From: Russula earlei
Lineage: Eukaryota > Basidiomycota > Agaricomycetes > Russulales > Russulaceae
DNA length: 64,000 nt
NCBI GenBank assembly: GCA_025769875.1
Contig: JAGFNK010000086.1
Coordinates: 81,158-145,157, forward strand
Reading direction: 5' to 3'
A program made the position numbers and the translations under genes. The notes under the pieces are model-generated. The model was not told where the DNA came from and searched no databases. It saw only the letters and a program-made list of their open reading frames with translations. This document shows, in pieces, positions 21,625 through 33,533 of this stretch. Positions within the stretch are counted from its first letter, which is position 1. Each line of letters starts with the position of its first letter.

Positions 21625-22990
21625 AACAAGAACCAAAGAAGGAACATGGGAAATGCAGGGCAAACTCGTCGTACCCCCTGAATTATACCTCAAAAGACGA
21701 ATCTTACAAGAATTCCACGACCACCCGACAGCAGGTCACCCCTGGAAGAGACGAAACCTTCCATAAAGTAATCCGATCATACTGGTGGCCATCAATGAAC
21801 GCATGGATCAGAGACTACGTGACGGGATGCGACACATGTCAACAAAACAAAATACTCACACACTCGGACGAAAGCCCCTATGTATCGAATCCCATCACAA
21901 CAAGAGAATCTCCCGTTCCAACAAATAGCCATGGATCTAATAACCCAACTACCTAAAAGCAAAGGGTTTGACGCTATCTTAACCATAGTAGATCATGGCG
22001 CAACAAGAGCAGCTATATTCCTACCCTGCCAAACCACCATAACGGGACCACAAATCGCTCAATTATACCTTGAACACATGTACCCCTGGTTTGGACTCCC
22101 TACCAGAGTAATTTCAGGACCGAGACCCACGGTTTACATCACACTTCGGCAAAGCCCTTAACACTGAGGACTGGGAAGTACAACAGAACCTGTCAACGGC
22201 ATTCCATCCCTCAAACAGATGGAATTTCTGAAAGGAATAACCAATGGATTGAACAATACCTTCGATTAATCACCCACGATCAAACCGACTGGAGCCGATG
22301 GCTACCACTAGCAACAGCAGTTCACAACTCACGAATTAACACCACCATCAACATGACACCATCAGAAGCACTCTTGGGATATATTCCCATGAACTCGCCA
22401 TCACTAACCGTTCCCACAAATAATGAATTCGTGGAAACACGTATGAAACTATTAGAAACTAAAAGGACCCAAGCCATAGCCGCCATTAACCAAGTAGCGC
22501 AAAATCAACCCACGCCCAGATCAATGTTCAAAGAAGGACAAAGAGTCTGGCTGGAAGCCAAGAACTTGTCGCTCCCCTACCTATCCAATAAACTAGCACC
22601 AAAAAGGCATGGACCATTTACCATAATAGCAAGAAGTCTCCCCAGTGGCATTCAAATTGAAATTACCACCAACATGGAACATACATGATGTGTTCCATGC
22701 CTCGCTACTAACACCATACACAGAAACCACTGCACGAGGATCCTAACACCCCAATTCCTTATCCCCATATGGTGACGGAGCAAGAAGGAGAAGAAATAGA
22801 AACCATTCTGAATCACCAACGCTGGGGAAAGCAACGGCGACTTCAATACTTGGTTAAATGGAAGAACCGTCCACACTTCGACGCAATGTGGCTACCAGGA
22901 AGAGACGTTCGCCTCTACCCCTTCCTGACAAAATATCACCAATCACAACGACCCAGTTTACCTATAAAAATCCGTCAGAATTCGATACAA
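21625..22990 (+). pseudogene. Gypsy-2 integrase with chromodomain
   Basis: Zinc-binding HH-CC module: HDHPTAGHP and CDTCQQNK. Catalytic core: MDLITQLPKSKGFD (first Asp), the second Asp after a one-base insertion near 22119, and the Glu segment NNQWIEQYLR reached after a second shift near 22200. The C-terminal GPFTIIARS module is followed by a chromodomain EEIETILNHQ, LQYLVKWKNRP, WLPGRDV (about 22785-22915). The chromodomain reads without interruption. Confidence 0.9.
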
Positions 22991-23004
22991 ACCCCCATCC
23001 CATC

Positions 23005-23929
23005 ATGTCCACCTCAGCCATCGATACCACCCTCGCTATCTTTGACGGGCCACTGTCACCAACCTCTGTCTCCAACTTATTGGAGACCCATCCGGACATA
23101 TCGTCCGAAACCTTATGCACTATCATCATCGGACTCCTTTCCACCCTCAAGAAACGCGACCTCGATCAGCGATCACGCCTCCTCGAACTCGAAGAACAAG
23201 CCCATGAGACAGAACTCATGGAAGAACAAGTCAAATTGTTGGAGAAGCAGTTGGACGCCACCCAGGACCTCCTCATGGCCAAAGAACAACGCCTCATCGA
23301 GGCCCCTGAGGGCTTTGTTACTAACCTTGGCCAGGCACCTGACTTCTGGCTCCCCGTTGGAGACGGAAAGTTCACTCTCGCACGTTTTGTACGCCGCTCC
23401 GACGCTTCCCCCACCAAGGTTATTGGGATCCCGGGAGCGATCACCAACGAGACCGAATCCTCCATGGAGGTCTACGCCTCCCCAGTCAATGACCGTGATG
23501 CCACTCTCGAAACCCTTCCTCTATGGCTCGTCCGTCAGATTACGAGCATCCTCAGTCACCTTCGACTATCTCTATGAAGCAGCTCAAAAGGAGCTCGACT
23601 GGGGAGTTGCCGCAGACTGTGTACCGCTATCACCAACTTGACGTCCAACTTATGGACTCCCAGGCCAAGATCGAAGCCCTCGACTGTGACATGCGCATCA
23701 CTCGAGAGGCTCAATTAAATGTCGGTACCGCCTCGAAGCCGCCCAACTCTCCATCCGCCTCGCCCACCTTCAACGCTTCGACAATGATGACCCCTACATG
23801 AAGATTTCCATCCCAAAACCGGTACCCAATGGATGGCGTCGTCCTGGCCGAGGACGTCCAGTCTTGGAGGAGGGTGATGACACCGCATGCCCAGCAGGGC
23901 GTAAAGGGAAGAACCGCGTATGGTAAATT
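23005..23929 (+). pseudogene. Gypsy-2 extra ORF after pol (unknown function)
   Basis: Starts MSTSAIDTTLAIFDGPL at 23005, after the chromodomain. Order: a short Ser/Thr-Asp lead, a Leu/Glu-rich coiled coil (about residues 50-95, EELELEEQ-type heptads), LLMAKEQRLIEAPEGF, FWLPVGDGKFTLARFVRR, PTKVIGIPGAI, MEVYASPVND, then after a one-base shift near 23535 YLYEAAQKELDWGV, LMDSQAKIEALDCDMRITREAQL and a basic end GRKGKNRVW that terminates inside the 3' LTR (stop 23925-23927). A diverged copy lies at 14226-16127. I recognise no family; it is not an obvious env because no signal peptide or membrane anchor is visible. Confidence 0.7.
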
Positions 23930-24228
23930 TTCGAATGTTCCGGTCACGCGTAGTAGCCACTTGTCTCTTCCTCCTGCGTGTCGACCTTTCCGTCGAGTTC
24001 TCGTCGATTCTCACAACTCCCGACTCTCGGATGTACTACTAAACTCTCGGTATCTCAACAGGTATATAAACCACGCGAAGGGCTCATTAGGAGTCCAAGT
24101 CGAATCTCCTGTCTAGTTACCAGACAATTGATTCCTTTCTTCTCATTAACTGCCTGACTACCAGTTAACTCTACCATCAAACACTCAACGAGTCTAATCA
24201 ATCATCGTCTGACCCAACGGCGGTGACA
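23878..24228 (+). repeat. 3' LTR of Gypsy-2
   Basis: 351 bases ending GGCGGTGACA, then the target copy GACCC at 24229-24233. The first about 50 bases double as the C-terminal codons and stop of the extra ORF. Confidence 0.95.
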
Positions 24229-24233
24229 GACCC

Positions 24234-26654
24234 TGACACTTCTCAGACTCTTCATAGGCGCTGTCACGGGATGGGGTTGAAATGCCGTTGTGCCCCGAGT
24301 TTCCATCCCCTGATCCGTGCGCCGGATATGAAATTCGAAATGGAAGAAAGAATTATCGAGGTGTTAAATACATGGTTGAACTGTGATGGCGCGCTGGAGG
24401 GATGCCAGGTGGCACCCATGCGTCGTGGGAACACGTAGAATGAATCGTAAAACCTATGACACATACAGGGCCGCGCCTCCGAAACACTCGCCTCATCGGG
24501 TCCGCTCAATCGGCGCTCAAGTGTCATTTAAGGACTTTCCGCCTTGACATCGTCGCCAACGTGCGGTTTTAAAGTGGCAGTTCGAACACCAAGGATTGCT
24601 GAACCCCAAGTGACTATGAACCTTTCCTTACACACCTGGGTAAGGACAGAGAGCTTTCTACACATCATCTAACGACAGATCGACACGTCTGAATAGTTAG
24701 AGGGTAGCGAGGACGACCCGGCGTCAAGTGACCCAATTCAGGTCAGACAAGGGGAAAGCCAGCTAGGAACACGCTTGCAAAAGGGGAAACGGATTTCTTG
24801 TAACTGTGCTTACCATCGGAATGAATCTCCAGAAGGCACGACCTACGACACTTACTCGAGGTACACCACTCTTCTCCATGGCCAAAGTGAACACAAGCCC
24901 AGAGTTATGTCTGTGGAGATCACAACGGTAGCCTTAATGTGACTAGGTTTTGTCACGCCGAAATGTACAGGTGCCGTAGGTCTCCTTGTACCAAGAGAGT
25001 ATCCTTGCGTCAACAAAGAGATGCCACAATATTCACCACAGGAACGACATGACGTTGATGGAATACGGTGGTATTTTGATGACAGGTTTGTGGATTCGAT
25101 AGAACCAAGGGACTTTCGGGCAGATGATGGGGACGGCGTTAGGATGGCGTAAGATGGATGCATCACGGTCGTATTTAGCCGACAGCAAGCATTAGCTTGA
25201 CAGGGTCAGTAATTTGGAGGTGCACCGCGGGGACCGATGAAGCGCCGTTTGTTCGCTTCATCGAGGGCGACCTGAGGTGAAGGGGGACAGTTCCAACAGA
25301 TGCTTTGAAGGTGGCTTATTTCTATCTACTGGAAAGTGACAAAGGCGGACTCATGACCTGAGATCAAAATGGTTGACTCCATGAAATGTATACGCCCTTG
25401 AATGGTATGCCAATGCTCACGTTGTCTCCCATCACTGCTATCAATTGTTAAGCAATGTCGGCACTAGCACAACCTGATCGATCCAAACGCGCCATGAAGA
25501 CCAAAGGACGAGGTGGTAGCATCGAGTGCAACCATCAAGAGAAAGACAACTTTGCTGTCTAGGAGGCAGGAGGCAGGAGGCAGGAATGAGCATTGTCTTC
25601 TACGGATAGACGTTGATGCCATCAACACATTTCCTTATTCCGATATCTTTCAATAGAAGATATTACACTCTGATTAAAACAGTTAGTGGGGAACGCAGAT
25701 CCGCTAGAATGAGAATAAAAGGACGTGCTTGCATTTAGATGAGCTCAATAACTTCGCGAGGGTTCTGAGAACGCAACATCAACGCAGTCGGCTGTTTTCC
25801 CTGCTCAGTGGACGGCATAACACACCCCGTGGAGCGCGCAATGAGCGCGCAGCGGGCATCAAACACACCAGAAGACCAAAGAACGAATATGTTTCACTCG
25901 AGCGCCCTCCATGCGTTCAAATAAAAAATTGGCCCCATAGGTGGTAAGTGGAAACGGGGTTTGATAACTATGCTGGTGATACCGCACAGCGTGTCGGGTA
26001 ACCGACCATCCAACCCAGAGTGATGAGAAGAAAGGGGGATGGAAAATGCATTGAGTGAGTGGGCGAGCGTTTGCAAGCCGCATTTGTGCGGCGTCCGTCG
26101 TTAGGTAAGCCGTGGCGGAGGATTTCTCTCTAACAACGCGCTGCGCTCGAGTCGAGAACAGCTCAACATTCGTCGGTCTAGGTCTCTCCATTGGGATGCA
26201 AATTGGCGTTTTGCAAAAGGATTGCGGGCGATAATGTCTCATAGGCAAAGAACGTAAAAATTGGTTCTAGGTCTTCCCATCCATGTGCGTCCATTGTGCC
26301 GTTATGCTTCTTGACGTGTGATTTCTCCAGTCTTACGGATTTAAATAGATGTGATTAAGTAGCGCCGCTGCCAGGGGGCATCCTTCAGGTAGTGACTTGA
26401 ATAACGGATCAGGATTGTTATTCTCAGCTCCTCGGCCATAATTCTCTCCTGTGTTGGTTGCCAGTCGCACGGCGAGGTCCCTCTTTATCTCAGCTACCAT
26501 CATGTTGGCACCCTAAATCAGGCAGTCCGGCGCGTCTTTGCAGATCCGAATCCGTTGTTGGACACGTTTGTACGTTGCGTGTAACCATTTCTGGATGCGG
26601 CAGGTCTCCAGTAGGGTATGAATTTGTCGCTTGAACGCCCGTCTGTTTCTCTGA
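24234..26654. other. Host intergenic DNA upstream of laccase 1, no supported gene
   Basis: CpG-normal sequence with only short open frames (24852-25166 minus, 25859-26248 minus). None shows a known domain, and no splice-consistent chain was found. It includes a short GGAGGCA triplicate near 25562. Confidence 0.45.
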
Positions 26655-26660
26655 TATAAA
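26655..26660 (+). promoter_or_regulatory. TATA box of laccase 1
   Basis: TATAAA lies 71 bases before the ATG at 26726, in the position equivalent to the TATAAGTA boxes of laccases 2 and 3. Confidence 0.55.
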
Positions 26661-26725
26661 CTTCCTCAACTTCAGTGAGGGATACCCCAGGCTCACTGCC
26701 GTTCCGTTCCTTGTATTGATTCTCG

Positions 26726-29227
26726 ATGTTGCAGCTTCGCTCCTTTCTTGTCCTTCTCAGTGCCCTCTCCTATGGGGTTTCCGCTTCTATTGGCCCTGAC
26801 GCCATCATCCCTATATTTAACAGAGAAATAGCTCCTGATGGGTATCTTCGCCCGTGAGTTTTCGGTGGCTGCTCTTTAAAACAAGCATCTAACCCCTGTT
26901 CTAGCTCCACCCTCGCCTGGGGTACTTTTCCCGGTCCGGTAATTCGCGCAAACAAGGTGTGTTCTATCAGAGTAGTTGAAATGCCCTCCTGAAAAGGGGA
27001 CTTCACAGGGTGACGAGCTCAAGCTTGCCGTTGTCGATCTCCTCGATGAGACTTCTTTGGACCTGGCGACGTCGATCGTATGATTTCGTTTTCTGGGATA
27101 CACGTCTGAATCACAATGCGTGTCCCCTCTAGCATTGGCACGGCCTCTTCCAAAAGACCACCAACTACGACGATGGTCCTGCCTTCGTCACTCAATGTCC
27201 GATTGTACCAAGGGAGTACTTTATATATGACTTTAAGGTCCCAGGCCAAGCGGTAGTTACCCTTCCTTACTTGGAAGGATGTCGACAAGCTGACCGTGTT
27301 CCTATCACAGGGCACGTTCTGGTACCACAGTCATTTCAAGAACCAATACTGCGACGGGTTACGTGGAGCGTTGATAATCTCTGATCCAAATGATCCTCAG
27401 AAGCATTTGTATGACGTTGACGATGGTAAGATATTATCTGTGAGGAGCTGTTCGCTCGATTGAGATTTTCTTCTAGACACTACCGTTATCACTCTCGCAG
27501 ACTGGTATCATTATCTTTCGCCTAATGCTCCCGTGGTCCCGTAAGTTTATTGGCTTCTTAGAGAAAGCGATAATCATGGCTTTCCCAGAACGTTCAACTC
27601 AAGTCTGATCAACGGCAAGGGTCGATATCCTGGTGGCCCTTCCAACGTTTCACTTGCTATTGTGAATGTTCAACGTGGAACACGGTCAGTACTGCTCCTA
27701 GTCTTTTGAGTTCATACTTTTACACATCTTGTCACAACAGTTACCGATTCCGCCTTGTCTCCATCTCCTGCGACCCAAGCTTCACATTCTCCATTGACGG
27801 CCATCAAATGACTGTGATTGAGGTTGAGGGTACTAACGTTAAGCCACTGCTCATTGACTCGCTCGAGATCTTTGCTGGTTCGTGTGAATCAAACAGCTTC
27901 TAATAATGCACTCATCCACGTCGAAACAGGTCAACGTTACTCTGTTGTTGTAAAGCGATCTTTGTCCACCTTTTGCGTAATATTGTGTGCCTTACTTTGT
28001 TGGTAGGTAACTGCGAACCAGCCTGTTTCCAACTATTGTATGTATGCTCCGTCGATGCAGTGCAGGCTGTATTAACGTGAATAGGGATTCGCTCTATCGG
28101 CAAGAGTGCGGCTGTAACCACGAATTTCAGTGACTTCAACAGCTTGGCCGTTCTCCACTATGCAGGTGCCCCCAATCAAAACCCGACAGTGGATCCCACG
28201 ACGAACATTCCTGTGAGCCAATATCCGTTGGTTGAGACTAACCTTCATGTGAGTCCTCCATGATAACTCCTGCCTATAATGTTGACGTTCATAATGCGTA
28301 GCCCCTCGCCCCGACTACTGTCGTAAGAGCCATTCCAGCGATTCCTCAACTCAATCTCTGAGCTTTTGATGTAGCCCGGCAGCCCCGTTCCCGGTGGTGC
28401 CGACATTAATATCAACTTGAACGTTGTGGTTGTACGTACTGTTGACTGACTGTGACAATTTGTTTGTTCTTACATTTGAGCAGAACTTTACCACTGTCCA
28501 ATTCGAAGTCAATGGCGTTGCCTTCGAACCTCCTAGTGTTCCTGTTCTACTTCAGATCCTGAGTGGTGCACAGAAAGCTTCGGATCTACTTCCTAAAGGC
28601 AGTATATATGGTCTCGATCTGGGTAAGAGTGTCGAGTTGACAATTCCTGGTGGTGCTGTCGGCGGACCTGTGAGTATCTGAGCATCGACCAATAATGGAT
28701 TCGATCTGACAACCAAAAGCACCCTGTTCACCTGCACGGGCACAACTTCCATGTCGTCCGCAGCGCTGGCAACTCGACGTACAACTTCAATGACCCTGTC
28801 ATCCGAGATGTTGTGAGTATTGGACTCGCGGGGGATGATGTCACAATCCGCTTCATGACGGACAATCCTGGCCCGTGGTTCTTCCATTGTCACATCGACT
28901 GGCATTTGAACGCGTCAGTCGTTCATCTCTTGTCAATTCCTGAATTCCTGCTCATACAAATATGAATACAGTGGCTTCGCTGTTGTCTTTGCTGAGGATG
29001 TCCCTGACGTGAAGGCGCAGGTCAACCCCCCCCGTACGTTTTTGCCAGCCTAGTGTGTTCAGTTGCTCATCAATGCCCGTTCAGAGGCCTGGGAAAACCT
29101 TTGCCCCCGTTATAATAACTTCATCGATAACAATACATCCTCAGGACCCGTAGACCTGACAGGACTCCAAAGCTTCCCGGGTTACTCCAACCTGAAAGCC
29201 CTCAACGCACCAGGGATCACAACTTAG
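26726..29227 (+). CDS. Laccase 1 (secreted multicopper oxidase)
   Basis: Seventeen exons give 552 codons plus stop: 26726-26853, 26905-26956, 27009-27077, 27133-27252, 27311-27425, 27477-27540, 27589-27684, 27741-27877, 27930-27949, 28007-28037, 28085-28248, 28302-28322, 28375-28431, 28484-28669, 28720-28913, 28972-29033, 29085-29227. A signal peptide (to about residue 20, YGVSA) precedes the mature start SIGPDA. Copper motifs are complete: [36 protein letters not shown] and [12 protein letters not shown]. The residue ten after the T1 Cys is Phe, typical of higher-redox fungal laccases. It oxidises phenols with reduction of oxygen to water outside the cell. Nothing is damaged. Confidence 0.95.
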
Positions 29228-30390
29228 CGGACTCTTTTACCTAGCTGACCGGACAACCCGAATCGCTCGCTCCATAGCTATGAACGATAATTTCCTGTAA
29301 AGGTTGCGTTTGGGGGGGTCGTTCGTACTTTAGTCCATCCGTTTCCGTGTGAGAGGTCATCTGTCACACCATCACCTTGTCACTCCTTTGAAAAATGTCC
29401 GTTCGTATACCCTTCAGAATTTGGACAATTCTCTTACTGTGTTACATCCCGAAGACGCATATATGCCTTCTCGCTATCGTCTTCACTCATGAAACAACTG
29501 AAAGGGCCATCCCATTTGCAACGCCATTCATTTTGCCGCTGCGCCAGATCTCCGTTCAGAGTGGCAAACTTGTTGATGGACAGCCTCCAAATTCTTCCGC
29601 GTTCTTTCCCAAATGGGTGAAAGTGAGATCGACAGTGGATCAACGATGTGACATCCCCTCGAAGGCGTGCCTCACTACGTTAAATCCCCATGGATGAAGG
29701 CGATGCAATAGCGTCTGATATTCGATGTGGTTCCTGATGATGGCCTCAACTTCATTGTTGATGAGAGCCTGAGGGATGTTTGGTGTGGCGCGTCTGGGTT
29801 TTGACGAGTTCCTCAGGGCATGCAAGGTCACTACGTCAGACTCGAACGATCGGCATCATAGCTCGTGCTTTCTCACCCGGGTCAGCTCACTCTAATGGCC
29901 GATGCCTTTCTTCCACATCAAAATTTCTTTTTCCAATCGACGATATTATCGTGCGTCTCCCGATCACGACCCTTACGCAACCTCTACCAAAGACGTGGCA
30001 ATATCGTTGCGGGGACCCATTCCGGTGTTCGAGGGAGGGTGTTACTGTTTGACATACAACGACGTTTCATCACTGAGTCTCCTCGGGTCAGGTCCGAGTC
30101 CGGGACTTCTCGTCACGTGTCACTGATACACGTTCCTTTGAGCGCCAACGTATTGTTGCAGGGTTGCCCTGACAAACGGAATGTAGTGCGTATAGGTATG
30201 CCGATCTCGGCCGCTCAATTGCAAGCTTTCTTCGCCTCGCGTCGGAGGTTCAACTTCCCGAGCGATACTATTTGCACCTCTCGATTCTCAGGACGCATCA
30301 ACTGCTTGGTAAATACTTTCCATTTGGCGCGAGGAATTGGATATTTATTTCAATTGTCAGTTAAAATAATGGCACGTAATTGATTGGTTT
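29228..30390. other. Region between laccases 1 and 2, no supported gene
   Basis: Open frames at 29395-29697 and 29865-30383 (plus) have no recognisable domain and no coding support. The sequence has normal CpG and no recognised repeat. The duplicated laccase unit begins at about 30391. Confidence 0.4.
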
Positions 30391-30801
30391 TATTCCAATT
30401 AGAGTACGCCGTGTTTCATGACAAACGACGGGTTTGAAGCAGAGTCCGAAAAATGCCGCGCTATGTGGTATTACGTTGCAGTTTTGTACGGGCGCGTCGT
30501 TAAATCTGAACTTCTTAGAGTCAAGCTATTCAAGGTGTTAAGATGGCCGTGATCAAGAAACTCGCATAGTTGAGGTCTGGAAGGACGTGATGGTATCAAA
30601 CCGATTCAAACGAATTCGATTCTTACACATGCCCTTCATTTATATCCCCATTCGCTCCAAGGTAGGTGCTAAACTCGCCACCCTGACTTCTGGTTGCTGT
30701 GGAATCTCAGAGCTATTTCATAAAAAGTCGGTCCCCGTTATCTCGGCATCCTATCATCATGTTACCCGCCAGATCCGAACGTGGCTCAGGATTCACTTAC
30801 C

Positions 30802-30885
30802 ATTGTCGGAAAACTGGGAGGCCATTATAATGGGATTATATCCTAATATAATCTCATTATAATGGCCTCCCAATTTTCTGACAAT
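30802..30885. repeat. Palindromic miniature element in the laccase 2 promoter
   Basis: Two arms of 40 bases (30802-30841 and 30846-30885) are reverse complements with few mismatches around a 4-base loop. The same structure lies at 52168-52258 before laccase 3, with several shared and some independent substitutions. It ends about 190 bases before the laccase 2 ATG. Confidence 0.85.
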
Positions 30886-30997
30886 AGATATGAATGCAGA
30901 AAATTCGTTTGTCGGAATCACGTCTTGCGGGATTGTGGTTCGATCACCGGGAAGTAGCATGAAGGAACCCGTCACCACAAGGTCATCCGGTCTATTG

Positions 30998-31005
30998 TAT
31001 AAGTA
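30998..31005 (+). promoter_or_regulatory. TATA box of laccase 2
   Basis: TATAAGTA, 75 bases before the ATG at 31073, conserved at 52357-52364 in the duplicate. Confidence 0.55.
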
Positions 31006-31072
31006 CCCTCGTCTATTGTGAAGGTTTCCCCCAGCTAGTTGCCATTCCTCTCCTTGCCTCGATTCTTACAGT

Positions 31073-33533
31073 AATGTTGGAGCTGCGCCCCATTCTTTTG
31101 CTTCTTGTCGCTCTTTCTGGGGGAGTCTTCTCTTCTATCGGCCCTCGAGCCTCCCTTCCCATAGTCAACAAAGAAATAGCTCCTGATGGATATCGTCGCA
31201 TGTGAGTCACTGGCTGCTGTTTGAACGGTATCCAATCTAGTTCACCCGATGTTTTAGTTCTACTCTCGCCGGGGGTACTTTTCCTGCTCCAATAATTCGT
31301 GTAGATAAGGTTGGGATCCGTGGAGCAGTCCCAATGTTCCATCTCTGATATGACAATCCAATCCCTCAGGGCGACCAGCTCGAGCTAAATGTAATCAATC
31401 AACTCACCAGCACTTCCCTAGACTTGGTCACGTCTATTGTAAGAGTTTTCTTTTCCGAGACGCACCTTTGAATTTCGATGCATTTACCCTGTAGCATTGG
31501 CATGGCCTCTTCCAAAAACACACCAACTATGCTGATGGTCCAGCCTTCGTCACTCAATGTCCCATTGTACCAAAGGACACATTCCAGTATCGATTCGCAG
31601 TACCTGGTCAAGCGGTATTATCCCTCTTGCATTGTGAAGTATCGACAAGCTCACTTCGTTGCCGTCACAGGGCACATTCTGGTACCACAGTCACTTCAGG
31701 AACCAATATTGTGATGGCCTGCGTGGAGCTTTGATCATTTCTGATCCACAGGACCCTCACAGGCACTTGTATGACGTTGACGATGGTAAAATAGTCATCT
31801 GAGACGGCTTGTTCACTCGACTGAGCTTCTCTTTTAGACAGTACCGTTATCACTCTCGCAGACTGGTATCATTATCTTTCGACTAATGCTCCCGCTGTCC
31901 CGTAAGTTTATTGGCTTCTCAGAGAAAGTGATAATCATGGCTTTCTCAGTGCCTTCACCTCAAGTCTGATCAACGGCAAGGGTCGATATCCTGGTGGCCC
32001 TTCCGACGTACCTCTTGCCATTGTGAATGTTGAAAAAGGAAAACGGTCAGTACTGCTTCTAGCCCTTTGAACTAAGGCCACGCATATCCATATCCTGTCA
32101 CTACAGTTACCGATTCCGCCTTGTCTCCATCTCCTGCGACCCAAGCTTCACATTCTCCATTGACGGCCATCAAATGACTGTGATTGAGGTTGAGGGTACT
32201 AACGTTAAGCCACTGCTCATTGACTCGCTCGAGATCTTTGTTGGTTCGTGTTGATCAAATAGCTTCTTGTAATGCACTAATACATGTCGAAAAAGGTCAA
32301 CGTTACTCAGTCGTTGTAAGGCAACCTTTGTTCGCTGATTGTGTACCATTGTGCTTACTTTGTTGGTAGGTAACTGCGAATCAGCCTGTTTCCAACTATT
32401 GTATGTATGCTCCGTCGATGCAGTGCAGGCTGTATTAACGTGAATAGGGATTCGCTCTATTGGGCGGAGTGGGGTTATAACTACAAATTTCAGTGACTTC
32501 AACAGTTTGGCCGTTCTCCACTATGCAGGTGCTCCCCATAAAAACCCAACGGTGGATCCTACGGTGAACATTCCTGTGTCCCAGATGCCTCTCGTTGAGA
32601 CAAACCTCCACGTGAGTCTCCAGTAGTTGGGTCTCCAGTGGTAACGCGTTCTCATGACCTTGATTTCACCTAGCCACTCATTCCTTCTCCAGTGGTACGA
32701 AGCATTACATGGGTATATTACACATTACCTCTGACACTCAACGATTCAGCCTGGAAAGCCCGTTCCCGGCGGTGCTGACATCAATATCAACTTGAACGTT
32801 GTGCTTGTAAGGACTGTTGCCTAATTCTCTGGGAGGCCATCCTCAGATATGATCAGGATTTCTCTATCCTTGCTTTTCGTGTCAATGGTGCTTCCTTCGT
32901 GCCTCCCAGTATTCCAGTTTTACTTCAGATCCTGAGTGGGACGCATAAGGCGTCAGATCTGCTTCCCAAAGGCAGCATTTATGGTCTCGAACTGAACAAG
33001 AGTGTTGAGCTGACTATTCCTGGTGGTGCCATTGGTGGACCAGTGAGTAATCCCAAAATGCAGTCTAAAACGTTCCATCATTTTGACCGTTTTCCACCCG
33101 ACAGCACCCTGTTCATCTGCACGGGCACAACTTCCATGTCGTCCGCAGCGCTGGCGACTCGACGTACAACTTCGATGACCCTGTTATACGAGATGTCGTG
33201 AGTATTGGTAACACCGGGGATGACGTCACAATCCGCTTCATGACGGACAATCCTGGCCCGTGGTTCTTCCATTGCCACATCGATTGGCATTTGAATGCGT
33301 CAGTCATTCATCTCTTCGTTTATTTCTGCTCATATTGATATGAGTGCCACCCTAGTGGTTTCGCTGTTGTCTTTGCTGAGGATGTCCCTGATGTGCCGTC
33401 GCAGGACATCACTACTCGTAAGTTATTATTATCGTTTGTCTATATGGCTAACGGAGACATGTCCATTCTAGCGGCTTGGGAGAAACTTTGTCCCCGTTAT
33501 GAAAAGTTCAACAAAGCACAAATAGGTGGATAA
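31073..33533 (+). CDS. Laccase 2 (secreted multicopper oxidase)
   Basis: Same intron-exon plan as laccase 1, including the 20-base micro-exon (about 32297-32316). The leader [20 protein letters not shown] is a signal peptide. All four copper motifs are present: [33 protein letters not shown] (33105 onward) and [12 protein letters not shown] with Phe at the axial position. Splicing at the 32876 acceptor (GATCAG/GATTTC) avoids the TGA that a closer AG would create. The protein ends [19 protein letters not shown] and is shorter at the C-terminus than laccase 1. I expect an active enzyme. Confidence 0.93.

Larger units (their letters stand above)
17247..24228 (+). mobile_element. Gypsy-2, full-length Ty3/Gypsy chromovirus with extra 3' ORF
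   Basis: A 6982-base element flanked by perfect GACCC duplications (17242-17246 and 24229-24233). Order: 5' LTR, ATG-less gag extension plus gag, protease, reverse transcriptase, RNase H, integrase, chromodomain, extra ORF, 3' LTR. CpG content is normal and the LTRs differ at only about ten sites by eye, so it is much younger than the elements around it. Several one-base frameshifts interrupt gag, protease-RT and integrase; these are either real lesions or read errors. As written it could not make a full polyprotein. Confidence 0.95.

Noticed and set aside
23005..23929. Gypsy-2 extra ORF as an envelope gene
   Set aside because: No signal peptide, transmembrane span or fusion-like features; coiled coil and basic tail do not support env.
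25859..26248. Minus-strand open frame upstream of laccase 1
   Set aside because: No domain, no plausible promoter or splice context, and it is not conserved elsewhere in the window.
29865..30383. Plus-strand open frame of 172 codons between laccases 1 and 2
   Set aside because: No recognisable motif and overlapping open frames in other phases; treated as chance.
32860..32880. Apparent in-frame TGA at the start of a laccase 2 exon, considered as a pseudogene sign
   Set aside because: Using the next AG (GATCAG/GATTTC) removes it and aligns with laccases 1 and 3.
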